Below, in pieces: positions 55,210 through 63,713 of a DNA stretch of 64,000 nt. This DNA is from Rhodanobacter sp. AS-Z3. GTDB taxonomy: Bacteria > Pseudomonadota > Gammaproteobacteria > Xanthomonadales > Rhodanobacteraceae. The first letter of the stretch is position 1. Each line of letters begins with the position of its first letter. The notes under the pieces were generated by a model that saw nothing but the letters and a program-made list of their open reading frames with translations, ran no database searches and had not been told where the DNA came from. The position numbers were made by a program, and so were the translations under genes. The stretch spans positions 2,317,001 through 2,381,000 of the forward strand of contig NZ_CP119392.1 in assembly GCF_029224025.1 (NCBI RefSeq). The letters run 5' to 3'.

Positions 55210-55796
55210 CCGGGCAAGAAACCGCCAGCTTCGCCGGCTTCGCCCGGATCCTCGGCGTCAAGCCCCAGGCTGTCACCGCGCTGCGGCACGCTGATCGCCT
55301 GGTGCTCACGCCGGATGGCAAGCGCGTGTTGGTGCTGGAAAGCCAGCAGCGCCTGGTCGCCACCGCCGACCCCAGCAAAGCCGGCGTGGTGGCACGTCAT
55401 GCCGCTGCGCGGCAAGCATCGGCGGGGGAGGGGGAAGCCCCGCCCGCCGGTGGTCAGCCACCGCCCGCCAACGAGCCCGACGACGACACCCACGCCAGCA
55501 CCGGCTTCCAGCACTGGCGTGAGCGCAATGAGCGGGCCAAGGCATTGGCCGGTGAGCGCGACAACCTCATCGCCGAAGGCAAGCTGATGGACGCCGGCGA
55601 AGTCGCCGCCGCCGTCGCCGCCGCCACCACCCAGCTGCGCGCCAGGCTCGAAGGCCTGCCCAACGTGCTGGGCCCGCAGCTCGCCGCCATCCACGACGAA
55701 GGCGAAGCCCGCGCCATCCTCGCCGAAGCCATCGAGCACGCGCTCGAAGAAACGGCGCGGCAGTTTTCCAATCTCAGCAAGCAGGTGAATGCATGA
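55206..55796 (+). CDS. Phage terminase small subunit (Nu1-like)
   Basis: 196 residues from ATG 55206 with AAGGGAG 5-10 nt upstream. The N-terminal segment ASFAGFARILGVKPQAVTALRHADRL is a winged-helix type of DNA recognition domain, followed by a Pro/Gly-rich linker and a C-terminal helical region (HWRERNERAKALAGERDNLI..., LAEAIEHALEETARQF), as in Nu1/DUF1441 small subunits. One gene separates it from the large subunit. Confidence 0.8.
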   Translation: MTGQETASFAGFARILGVKPQAVTALRHADRLVLTPDGKRVLVLESQQRLVATADPSKAGVVARHAAARQASAGEGEAPPAGGQPPPANEPDDDTHASTGFQHWRERNERAKALAGERDNLIAEGKLMDAGEVAAAVAAATTQLRARLEGLPNVLGPQLAAIHDEGEARAILAEAIEHALEETARQFSNLSKQVNA

Positions 55797-56410
55797 ACGC
55801 AAAAGCAACCATCATCACAGGGCCGCAGGGTTCCGGTAAGAACACCCGTGCGCGTGCGATCGCCGCAGCGTTGGGTCCATTTACGGAAATATCGTGGTCA
55901 CAACTTTATGAGCAGTTCGGTCTTGAATCATTGCACCGGAAGGCAGTCGTCATCGTCGACGAGGTTCCTGCCATGGAACACTGTCTTTCTAAGATCAAGG
56001 GGCTAATCAGCAGTCCGAAAATAACGATCAATCGTAAGGTCCATGCCCCGTTGGAGATATACACGCCGAGTTTCATTTTCTGCACCAGCTCGAAGTGGGA
56101 GTGTGGCGATGGGCGGCGCTTTGACGTCATCGATCTTTGGGAAAAGGTTCCGCTATATCGAGACATTCCAAGCCTCGACTACAACTTTCCGGCCGAACAA
56201 AACGAACGGATCTACGGCTGGTCGGCTCATATGGGTCATCGCTGCGTGCGATGCGCCAACCCGCTTGGCCCCTTCGGCATAGGGCATGGCACTAAGCAGG
56301 AACAATGGGGCTGCGTCGACTGTGGTGTAGGTGTTTGTTTCGGCGAAGAGAATCAGCCATCGATCAATGCAGCCGCCGACATGTTTGTGAGCATGCTTCG
56401 CACCGCATGA
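55793..56410 (+). CDS. P-loop NTPase with zinc ribbon, inserted between terminase subunits
   Basis: 205 residues, 4-nt overlaps with both neighbours. Walker A GPQGSGKN (10-17) and Walker B VVIVDEV are clear, an SF3-helicase-like pattern similar to the core of the upstream primase-helicase (GPQGTGKN, FIIADEV). The C-terminal third has CVRCANPLG and WGCVDCGVGVC, a four-cysteine zinc ribbon. Base composition is visibly lower in GC than the flanking terminase genes. A small NTPase is not a usual member of this place; it is probably an acquired accessory gene. Confidence 0.78.
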   Translation: MNAKATIITGPQGSGKNTRARAIAAALGPFTEISWSQLYEQFGLESLHRKAVVIVDEVPAMEHCLSKIKGLISSPKITINRKVHAPLEIYTPSFIFCTSSKWECGDGRRFDVIDLWEKVPLYRDIPSLDYNFPAEQNERIYGWSAHMGHRCVRCANPLGPFGIGHGTKQEQWGCVDCGVGVCFGEENQPSINAAADMFVSMLRTA

Positions 56411-58320
56411 CCGCCGCCGCCGCCCCGCGCATCCACGCCGCCATTGCCCGCGCCATCGCGCCGCGCAAGCCGCTCACTGTTTCCCAGTGGGCCGATGCGG
56501 AGCGCGTGCTGTCGGCGAAGGGCAGCGCGGAGCCTGGCCGCTGGCGCACCCATCGCAACCCGCCGCTGCGCGAGCCGATGGATTGCATGAGCGCCCGCAG
56601 CACCGTGCAAGACGTGGTGTGCATGTTCCCGATCCAGTTCGGCAAAACGGAAATTGCCGTCAACGGCCTCGGCTACACCATGGACCACAACCCCGGCCCG
56701 GTCATGGTCTGCCTGCCCGGTGAAGTGGGCCGCGACAAGTGGGTGGCGCAAAAGCTCAACCCCATGCTGGAAGAAACGCCCGCCGCCCAGCGCGCACTCA
56801 CCAGCGTGGCCAGCCGCGACAGCAGCAACACGCGCACCTTCAAGGACTTCGCCGGCGGCCAGCTCTACCTGGAGCACGCCGGCAGCCCCAGCCGCCTGAA
56901 GTCCACCAGCGTGCGCACCCTCATCGTGGATGAGCTCGACGAATTCGCCGGCAACCTGATCGGCGGCGACGACCCCGTGGAAATGCTCAACGGCCGCACC
57001 AGCGCGTTCCCGGCCACCTACAAGCGCCTGTACATCAGCACACCTGGCATGCAGGGCACCAGCCGCATCGAATACCTGTGGAACGAAAGCGACCAGCGCC
57101 GCTACCACATCACCTGTCCGGACTGCGGCCACGAACAACCGCTGGAATGGGCGGGCCTGCATTACGCGCCCGACGCCAGCGCGTGTTGGTACGCCTGCCG
57201 CGAATGCGGCGTGGTGATCGAGGAGCACCAGAAAACCGCGCTCATCGCCGGCGGCAGGTGGATCGCCGAACACCCCGAACGCAAAATGCGTGGCTACACC
57301 ATCAACTGCCTGTACTACCCCATCGGCCTGGGCCCGCGCTGGCTGGATCTGGTGCGCAGCTGGCGTGCCGCGCAAAACGATCCCGCCCGCCTCAAAACCT
57401 TCGTCAACGACCGCCTGGCCGAGCCGTGGGAAGACCCCGCCATGCGCGCCGTCAAGCACAACGTCATCGCCGATCGCGCCGAACCGTGGGCACTGCGCAC
57501 CGCGCCGCTGGGCGTGCTGGCCGTCACCGCCGGCGTGGACACGCAAGACAACCGCCTGGCCGTGCACATCACCGGCTGGGGCCGCGGCATGGCCGCGTGG
57601 ACGCTGGACTACATCGAACTGCCCGGCGACCCCGCCGAAGACAAAGTGTGGGACGACCTCACCGACCTGCTCAACCGCGGCATCGAGCACGCCACCGGCG
57701 CGCTGATCCGCGTCGAATGCACCGCCATCGACGCCGGTGGCCACCGCACCGAAGACGTCAAAGCGTTCGTGCGCGCCCGCCGCATCCGCCGCCCGCTGTG
57801 CATCTTCGGCGCCGTGCCCAACAATGCGCCCGTACTCAGCAAAGGCAAACTGGTCGACGTCACTTGGCGCCAGAAAACGGACAAGCGCGGCGTGATGATC
57901 CACCACGTCGGCACCGTCGGCATCAAGCACTGGCTCTACGCCCGCCTCAGCGTCGACGCCGACAAGCCCATCGACACCCGCCTGATCCACCTGAGCGACG
58001 AACTGCCACCCGAATACTTCGGCGGGCTGGTCAGCGAAACCTACAACCCCACCAAAAACCGCTTTGAAAAACGCAAAGGCGGCGCCCGCAACGAACCGCT
58101 GGATACCTGGGTGTACAGCTACGCCGCCGCCCACAGCCCCGAGCTGCGCCTGCACCGTCTGAGCAAAGCGGACTGGGATGCACGCGAAGCGCGGCTGTTC
58201 GCCAGCGTCACAGGGAAGGGCGAGCCACCCGCCGACGAAACAGACGTCCAGCCGTCCACACCCAACGTTCCCCGTGGAACACCCCCGCGCCGCCGCGGCA
58301 GCTTCGCTACCAACTGGTAA
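56407..58320 (+). CDS. Phage terminase large subunit (GpA family)
   Basis: ATPase and nuclease that packages DNA. 637 residues from ATG 56407, overlapping the NTPase gene. The ATPase part has FPIQFGKTE (74-82, the GpA variant of Walker A) and LIVDELDEF (Walker B); two CxxC pairs (CPDCG, CRECG) form the usual zinc finger, and VDTQDNRLAVHITGW starts the nuclease part. The end is Arg/Pro-rich. The lambda GpA type implies cos or headful packaging; which one cannot be told. Confidence 0.92.
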   Translation: MTAAAAPRIHAAIARAIAPRKPLTVSQWADAERVLSAKGSAEPGRWRTHRNPPLREPMDCMSARSTVQDVVCMFPIQFGKTEIAVNGLGYTMDHNPGPVMVCLPGEVGRDKWVAQKLNPMLEETPAAQRALTSVASRDSSNTRTFKDFAGGQLYLEHAGSPSRLKSTSVRTLIVDELDEFAGNLIGGDDPVEMLNGRTSAFPATYKRLYISTPGMQGTSRIEYLWNESDQRRYHITCPDCGHEQPLEWAGLHYAPDASACWYACRECGVVIEEHQKTALIAGGRWIAEHPERKMRGYTINCLYYPIGLGPRWLDLVRSWRAAQNDPARLKTFVNDRLAEPWEDPAMRAVKHNVIADRAEPWALRTAPLGVLAVTAGVDTQDNRLAVHITGWGRGMAAWTLDYIELPGDPAEDKVWDDLTDLLNRGIEHATGALIRVECTAIDAGGHRTEDVKAFVRARRIRRPLCIFGAVPNNAPVLSKGKLVDVTWRQKTDKRGVMIHHVGTVGIKHWLYARLSVDADKPIDTRLIHLSDELPPEYFGGLVSETYNPTKNRFEKRKGGARNEPLDTWVYSYAAAHSPELRLHRLSKADWDAREARLFASVTGKGEPPADETDVQPSTPNVPRGTPPRRRGSFATNW

Positions 58321-58325
58321 CCACC

Positions 58326-58622
58326 ATGGCCCATCTCGATCTAGTTGCCGACATCCTGCAGCGCATTGGCCTGCACGCCAAGCTGCCCGCCAAGGTCGCC
58401 CAGGCGGTAGAGCGCGAAGTGCGCGATGACTGGGGCGGCGAGCGCCATTACATCGCCAAGGTGGGCGAAAGCGGCAAGGCGCAGCTCACCGAACGCGATA
58501 AGCAAATCCGCGACGCCTACCGCCAGGGCGAACACATCGAACTGCTGGCGCGCCGGCACGGCATCAGCGTGAAGCGGGTGCAGCAAATCGTGGCCATCGA
58601 CGCAGGAAACGCTTTGCCTTAA
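58326..58622 (+). CDS. Mor-like transcription activator domain protein
   Basis: 98 residues, 5 nt after the terminase. An N-terminal helical segment (ADILQRIGLHAKLPAKVAQAV), the DDWGGERHYIAK core and a C-terminal HTH (ELLARRHGISVKRVQQIV) follow the Mor/C family of Mu-like activators. Here it sits within the head operon rather than before it; it may regulate late genes. The last codons overlap a repeated 26-bp element. Confidence 0.78.
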   Translation: MAHLDLVADILQRIGLHAKLPAKVAQAVEREVRDDWGGERHYIAKVGESGKAQLTERDKQIRDAYRQGEHIELLARRHGISVKRVQQIVAIDAGNALP

Positions 58623-58630
58623 CCGTTTCC
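58605..58630 (+). repeat. 26-bp element, copy 1
   Basis: GGAAACGCTTTGCCTTA followed by ACCGTTTCC, at the end of the Mor-like gene and 25 nt before the next start. A second copy with two mismatches is at 60,807-60,832. Confidence 0.7.
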
Positions 58631-58654
58631 ATAAACCCGGTCAGCCTGCCCAGC

Positions 58655-59200
58655 ATGACCGCCACTCCCGCTGACAGCATCCCGTCCGGCCTCACCGCCG
58701 GCGACACCGCGATCTGGTCGCGGTCCCTGCCGGACTACCCGGCCAGCGCTGGCTGGGTGCTGGCGTACACGCTGGTCGGGCTGACCACCGCCTACAACTT
58801 CAGCGCCACCGCCGACGGCGACAACTTCGCCATCAGCGTGCCGGCCGGCACCACCGCCGCATGGACGCCAGGCACCTACAAAGTGCAGGAATATGTCGCG
58901 CTGGCCGGTGAGCGGCACACCATCGGCATCACCGTGTTGCGCGTGGCGCCCAACCTGTCCGTGATGACCGCCGGGCAAGACCTGCGCACCCATGCCCGCA
59001 AGGTGCTCGACAGCATCGAAACCTGGCTGGAAACCAAGGCGCCAGTGGCCGGCAGCATGGAAATCAACGGCCGCAAAATCGCCTGGTACCCCATCGCCGA
59101 CCTGCTGAAGCTGCGCGATCGCTACCGGGTTGACGTGATGCGCGAAGAAAACGTCAGCCAGCCCGGCCGCTACGGCCATCGCATCAACTCGGTGCTGTGA
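58655..59200 (+). CDS. Head-tail connector-like phage protein (gpW-like C-terminus)
   Basis: 181 residues. The N-terminal two thirds are strand-rich (WVLAYTLVGLTTAYNFSATA, TYKVQEYVALAGERHTIGIT), an Ig-like pattern; the C-terminus GRKIAWYPIADLLKLRDRYR resembles gpW-type head-joining proteins. It lies where gpW lies in lambda, between terminase large subunit and portal. Function is inferred from place and C-terminal pattern. Confidence 0.65.
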   Translation: MTATPADSIPSGLTAGDTAIWSRSLPDYPASAGWVLAYTLVGLTTAYNFSATADGDNFAISVPAGTTAAWTPGTYKVQEYVALAGERHTIGITVLRVAPNLSVMTAGQDLRTHARKVLDSIETWLETKAPVAGSMEINGRKIAWYPIADLLKLRDRYRVDVMREENVSQPGRYGHRINSVL

Positions 59201-60795
59201 TGCTCAAATTCTTGCGCCACTTCCGTAGCACGCCACCGCCGCCGCCGCGCACCGCGGCGCGCAGTTTCGACGGCGCCGCCGTCAACGCGTTGACCATGTC
59301 GTGGCGCACCACCAACTACGCCATCGACGCCGAGCTGCGCACGGATCTGGACCGCTTGCGAGCGCGCAGCCGTGACCTGTTCAAAAACAACGAATACGGC
59401 GCCAAGTTCCGGCGCCTGGTGCGCAACAACGTGGTGGGCCCGGAAGGCTTCGGCCTGCAGGTACGTTCGCAAGACCCCGGCGGCAAGATGGACGACGGCG
59501 CGAATCGCGCCATTGAAAGCGCGTTCTGGAAGTGGAGCCGCCCGGATCAGTGCGACGTCACCGGCAAGCGCAGCTTTGCCGATATCTGCCGCGCCGCCGT
59601 CGAAGCCCTGGCCCGCGACGGTGAATTCCTGATCCGCAAGCGCCGCGGTGCCGGCGCCGGCGACTTCAGCTACCAGCTGCAACTGCTCGACGTGGATCGC
59701 CTGGACACCATCTACAACGTATGGCCCGCCGATGGCCGCAACGCCGTCATCATGGGCGTGGAAATCGACGTGTGGCGCAAGCCCGTTGCCTACCACCTGT
59801 GGAACCGCCACCCCACCGAAGCGCCCAGCACCAGCCGGGTGCGCGAGCGCGTGCCGGCGGAGGAAATCTTCCACGGCTACATCGCCATGGAAGACGAGCA
59901 GTCGCGCGGTATCCCGTGGCTGCACGCCGCCATGCGCCGCATGAATGATTTGAACGGCTACCGCGAGGCGGCCGTGATCGCCGCCCGCGTGGGCGCCGCA
60001 AAAATGGGCGTCTGGGAAACCCCGGACGGCCTACCGCCACCCGGCGCGGAGGAAGCCACCCCCGGCAGCGGCGACTACTTCAGCGAAGCCACACCCGGCC
60101 ACTTCGACTTCGCGCCGCCCGGCTACAAGCTCACCACCTTCAACCCGGAGTACCCCCACGCGCAGTTCGAAGCGTTCTGTGCTGGGGCGTTGCGCGGCAT
60201 TGCCAGCGGCATAGGCGTGGCCTATCACAGCCTTGCCAACGACCTCAGCAGCGTCAACTACAGCAGTATCCGCAGTGGTGCGCTGGAAGAGCGCGACGAA
60301 TGGATGGTGATCCAGAACTGGCTGATCACCAACCTGCTGGTGCCGGTGTACGAAGAGTGGTTGACCATGGCACTGCTGCGCGGCGCCATCCTGCTGAACA
60401 ACGGCAGCGCCTTGCCGCTGGCCAAGAAATCCAAATTCATGGACCACCAGTGGCAGGGTCGCCGCTGGCAGTGGGTGGACCCGCTCAAAGACATGGCCGC
60501 CAGCGTGCTGGCCATCGAGAACGGCCTGGCCAGCCCGCAGCAGATCGCCGCGCAAACCGGCCGCGACATCGAGGAAGTGATCGATGACATGGCCCGCTTC
60601 CAGGCCCTGCTGAAAGCCAAGGGCGTCACCCTCACCGGCACCACCGCGCCCACCGGCACCGTGGCCAGCGCTGTGAAGGAATCCGGCAACGACGCCGGCA
60701 AGCAAGACGCCGCCGGCAAACAGACGGCCAAAAAATCACGCGCCAGCGGGCGGTTGCGGGCGCTTGTCGATGCGCTGAATGCGTCGGACGAATGA
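59200..60795 (+). CDS. Phage portal protein (lambda GpB family)
   Basis: Forms the ring through which DNA enters the head. 531 residues from ATG 59200, which shares 1 nt with the upstream stop. NNEYGAKFRRLVRNNVVGPEGF, GEFLIRKRR, PAEEIFHGYIAMEDEQSRGIP and the YSSIRSGALEERDEWM segment are typical of the lambda portal family. The C-terminus is Lys/Ala/Gly-rich and probably flexible. Confidence 0.92.
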   Translation: MLKFLRHFRSTPPPPPRTAARSFDGAAVNALTMSWRTTNYAIDAELRTDLDRLRARSRDLFKNNEYGAKFRRLVRNNVVGPEGFGLQVRSQDPGGKMDDGANRAIESAFWKWSRPDQCDVTGKRSFADICRAAVEALARDGEFLIRKRRGAGAGDFSYQLQLLDVDRLDTIYNVWPADGRNAVIMGVEIDVWRKPVAYHLWNRHPTEAPSTSRVRERVPAEEIFHGYIAMEDEQSRGIPWLHAAMRRMNDLNGYREAAVIAARVGAAKMGVWETPDGLPPPGAEEATPGSGDYFSEATPGHFDFAPPGYKLTTFNPEYPHAQFEAFCAGALRGIASGIGVAYHSLANDLSSVNYSSIRSGALEERDEWMVIQNWLITNLLVPVYEEWLTMALLRGAILLNNGSALPLAKKSKFMDHQWQGRRWQWVDPLKDMAASVLAIENGLASPQQIAAQTGRDIEEVIDDMARFQALLKAKGVTLTGTTAPTGTVASAVKESGNDAGKQDAAGKQTAKKSRASGRLRALVDALNASDE

Positions 60796-60806
60796 GCCCG
60801 CCGCGC

Positions 60807-60832
60807 GGAAACGCTTTGCCTTATCCATTTCC
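60807..60832 (+). repeat. 26-bp element, copy 2
   Basis: GGAAACGCTTTGCCTTA followed by TCCATTTCC, between the portal stop and the capsid operon start. It differs from copy 1 at two positions. Confidence 0.7.
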
Positions 60833-60889
60833 CGAAACCGCTGCAACCTGCAATTCACCATCGCACACCACCGCACCGAGGATTTCCAT

Positions 60890-62785
60890 GTGACCACGCC
60901 CGCAGCACTCCAACCCGGTAGCAAAGGCGAGCGCCTGCTGCGCATCGGCAGCGAGCGCGCCGTGGTTGATGAAGCCGCCCGCACCGTCACGCTGGCGTTT
61001 GCCAGCGAAACGCCGGTGGACCGCTACTGGGGCGTTGAAGTGCTCGACACACAAGCCCGCAGCATGCGCCTGGACCGCCTCAAGAGTGGCGGCGCGCTGC
61101 TGATGGACCACGACCCGCGCGATCAGGTGGGCGTTATCGAATCGGTACAGATCGGTGCGGACAAGGTTGCCCGCGCCGTGGTGCGCTTTGGGAAAAGCGT
61201 CCGTGCCAATGAGGTCTTCCAGGATGTGGTTGACGGCATCCGTCAGAACGTCTCGGTGGGCTACCAGATCCACGACGCGAAGCTCGAGTCCGAAACCGAC
61301 GGTGTGGGCACCTATCGGGTGATGGATTGGGAGCCGTACGAAATTTCCATGGTGGCCGTACCCGCCGACACCAAGGCCGGCATTGGCCGCAGCACCGAAT
61401 CCATCCCTTTCAAGAATATCTCGGAGACTCGCATGACCCCTGAAGAAATCGCAGCGGCCGAAGCCGTCAAAGCCGCGCAGCGTGATGCTGTCCTGAACGC
61501 CACCGCCGCCGCTGAGCGCAGCGGCGCCGAAGCCGAGCGCAAGCGCAGCACCGACATCACCGGCATGGCCGATCAGCTGAAGGCGTACGACGTGCGCGAG
61601 CTGGCCAGCGAAGCCCTGCGCAGCGGTTGGAGCGCCGACCAGTTCCGCGCCAAGGCACTGGAGCTGGTGGCCACCAAGCCACTGCCCACCGCCAACATCG
61701 GCCTCACCACCGGCGAAGTGCGCAACTACAGCTTCACCCGCGCGCTGGCCGCACTGGCCAACCCCCAGGATGCACGTGCGCAGGAAGCGGCCCGCTTCGA
61801 ATTCGAAGCCAGCAGCGCGGCGGCCGACAAGCAGAACCGCTCGGTGAAGGGCTTGCTGATTCCGCACGACGTGCTGCAGCACAACCAGCGTGCCGACAAC
61901 ATGGTGGTCGGTACCGCCAGTGCCGGCGGCAACCTGGTGGCCACCAACCTGCTCACCGGCAGCTTCATCGACCTGCTGCGCAATGCCATGGTCATCAACC
62001 GCATGGGTGCGCGTTACCTGACCGGCTTGGTCGGCAACATCGCCATCCCGAAACAGACCGGCGGCGCCACCTTCGCGTTCGTCTCCGAAAGCGGCACCGG
62101 CAGCCCATCCGGCCAGACCATCGGCCAGGTGCCGATGACGCCAAAGACCGGCATGGCGCGCACCCAGCTCAGCCGCAAGCTGCTGCTGCAAAGCTCGCTG
62201 GACGTGGAAAGCTTCATCCGCAACGACCTCGCCACCATCGTCGGCTTGGGCATTCAGCAGGCCGCCATCAACGGCAGCGGCTCGGCACCGATCCCCATGG
62301 GCATCCTCAACCAGTCGGGCATTGGCTCGGTGGTGGGTGGTACCAACGGCTTGGCACCGACGTGGGGCAACATCGTGGGGCTGGAATCCGCGGTGGCCAT
62401 CGCCAATGCTGACGTGGGCAGCCTCGGCTACCTCACCAACGCCGGTGTGCGCGGCAAGTTGAAGACCACGCAGAAGTTCCCCACCAGCAACGGCGATGCC
62501 ATCTGGGCCGACGGCAATACGCCGCTGAACGGCTATCAGGTGGGCGTCACCAACGCCGTGCCCAGCAACGGCACAAAAGGCACCAGCACCGGTAACTGCA
62601 GCTCGATCATTTTCGGCAACTTCGCCGACCTGATCGTGGGCATGTGGGGCGGTCTGGAGCTGCAGGTGGACCCGTACAGCCAGGGCGATTCCGGCTCCGT
62701 CGTCATTCGCGCCTTCCAGGACGTAGACGTCGCGGTGCGCCACCCGGAAAGCTTCGCCGCCATGATCGACGCGCTCACCGCGTAA
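60890..62785 (+). CDS. Prohead protease - major capsid protein fusion (HK97-type)
   Basis: 631 residues from GTG 60890 (GAGG 8 nt upstream). Residues 1-185 are an HK97-type prohead protease (His74 in LMDHDP, Ser122 in NVSVGY); a helical scaffold-like delta region (about 185-290) and the HK97 capsid fold follow. A strong internal ribosome-binding site GGAG (61423-61426) with an in-frame ATG 61433 (Met182, MTPEEIAAAEAV) lies exactly at the protease-capsid joint, so capsid protein may also be made on its own. Confidence 0.9.
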   Translation: MTTPAALQPGSKGERLLRIGSERAVVDEAARTVTLAFASETPVDRYWGVEVLDTQARSMRLDRLKSGGALLMDHDPRDQVGVIESVQIGADKVARAVVRFGKSVRANEVFQDVVDGIRQNVSVGYQIHDAKLESETDGVGTYRVMDWEPYEISMVAVPADTKAGIGRSTESIPFKNISETRMTPEEIAAAEAVKAAQRDAVLNATAAAERSGAEAERKRSTDITGMADQLKAYDVRELASEALRSGWSADQFRAKALELVATKPLPTANIGLTTGEVRNYSFTRALAALANPQDARAQEAARFEFEASSAAADKQNRSVKGLLIPHDVLQHNQRADNMVVGTASAGGNLVATNLLTGSFIDLLRNAMVINRMGARYLTGLVGNIAIPKQTGGATFAFVSESGTGSPSGQTIGQVPMTPKTGMARTQLSRKLLLQSSLDVESFIRNDLATIVGLGIQQAAINGSGSAPIPMGILNQSGIGSVVGGTNGLAPTWGNIVGLESAVAIANADVGSLGYLTNAGVRGKLKTTQKFPTSNGDAIWADGNTPLNGYQVGVTNAVPSNGTKGTSTGNCSSIIFGNFADLIVGMWGGLELQVDPYSQGDSGSVVIRAFQDVDVAVRHPESFAAMIDALTA

Positions 62786-62820
62786 GCATGAAAGCACTGG
62801 CCTGCCAGCGCGAACAAGCC

Positions 62821-62847
62821 CACCACCCGGCGCCATGCCGGGTGGTG
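62821..62847 (+). terminator. Stem-loop after the capsid gene
   Basis: CACCACCCGGC - GCCAT - GCCGGGTGGTG, a perfect 11-bp stem without a T-run, 35 nt after the capsid stop. It more likely stabilises or attenuates the capsid mRNA than ends it. Confidence 0.5.
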
Positions 62848-62870
62848 GCACGCGTGTGCGGGGCCCAGTC

Positions 62871-63173
62871 ATGACCACAGCAGCACCCGAATTCAATGCG
62901 CTCGATGACGAGTTGTTTGGCGAGTTTGCCGAACAGTGCAGCATCGTGCGCGGTACCGACGCACCCGTCATCACCCGCTGCCTTGTCGACGACGGCGCGC
63001 AGACGCTGGGCCAGCACGGCCGCATCATCGGCAACAAACGCGTACTGACCTTCATCAAATCCGAATGGTCGCCCGCCCGTGCCGACCAGATCACCGTGCG
63101 CGGCGCCATGCGCAAAGTCGACGAAATCCTGATTGACGATGGCTACACCGTGCAGGCGGTGATGCATGGGTAA
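62871..63173 (+). CDS. Head-tail joining protein (putative)
   Basis: 100 residues from ATG 62871 (MTTAAPEFNALDDELFGEFA...). The CSIVRGTDAPVITRCLVDDG and GQHGRIIGNKRVLTFI segments resemble small gpFII-like tail-attachment proteins that lie after the capsid gene. Overlaps the next gene by 8 nt. Confidence 0.68.
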   Translation: MTTAAPEFNALDDELFGEFAEQCSIVRGTDAPVITRCLVDDGAQTLGQHGRIIGNKRVLTFIKSEWSPARADQITVRGAMRKVDEILIDDGYTVQAVMHG

Positions 63174-63636
63174 CGCACTGGTCGCCACCGCCTCGCGCAC
63201 TTGGACCATCATCCAGGCGCTGGCCGTGCAACTGGCCACCATCACCGTGGCCAACGGCTACCTCACCGACGTGGGCAACAACGTCTGGACCACTGACAAC
63301 CAGCGCACCGACACCGATGCGCTGGGGCTGATGATTTACAGCGAATCCATCACTGGCGCCGGCCTCGACCTCGAGCGGCCCGGCAAGGGCGTGCGTGATT
63401 TCGGGCTGCTGGTGGAAGCTGCCATCGGCACTGATATCGACGACGCGCAGCAGCAGATCCACAGCATCATCGAAGACATCGACAACTGCATGATCGCCTA
63501 CGGCCGTCTGCTGCAAAAATCGCCGAACCTGCAGCAGGCATCCGTGCACGTGGCGGATATCGCCATTCTCGACCGGCCCGAAGGCATGGCGGTGGTCATC
63601 ATGCAGGCGCGCATTGTGACGAGATATTTTCGATAA
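63166..63636 (+). CDS. Minor tail / tail completion protein (putative)
   Basis: 156 residues from ATG 63166. Helical start (MGNALVATASRTWTIIQALA), then strand-rich (DALGLMIYSESITGAGLDLE) and a DIAILDRPEGMAVVIMQARI end. Place and pattern suit a tail terminator (gpU/gpZ-like) protein. The call is by context. Confidence 0.6.
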   Translation: MGNALVATASRTWTIIQALAVQLATITVANGYLTDVGNNVWTTDNQRTDTDALGLMIYSESITGAGLDLERPGKGVRDFGLLVEAAIGTDIDDAQQQIHSIIEDIDNCMIAYGRLLQKSPNLQQASVHVADIAILDRPEGMAVVIMQARIVTRYFR

Positions 63637-63643
63637 ATGTCGC

Positions 63644-63672
63644 TTGCATAGGGCAAATAGCCCTGTTATAGT
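63644..63672 (+). promoter_or_regulatory. Promoter of the phage DNA ligase gene, with an operator-like repeat
   Basis: TTGCAT (63644-63649), 17-bp spacer, TATAGT (63667-63672), 41 nt before the ligase ATG. The spacer contains an inverted repeat AGGGC - AAATA - GCCCT. A strong sigma-70 type promoter inside a late operon is unusual. Confidence 0.75.
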
Positions 63673-63713
63673 CAACCCATACCAGCGCACCATGCGCTGA
63701 AAAGGTGACCACC

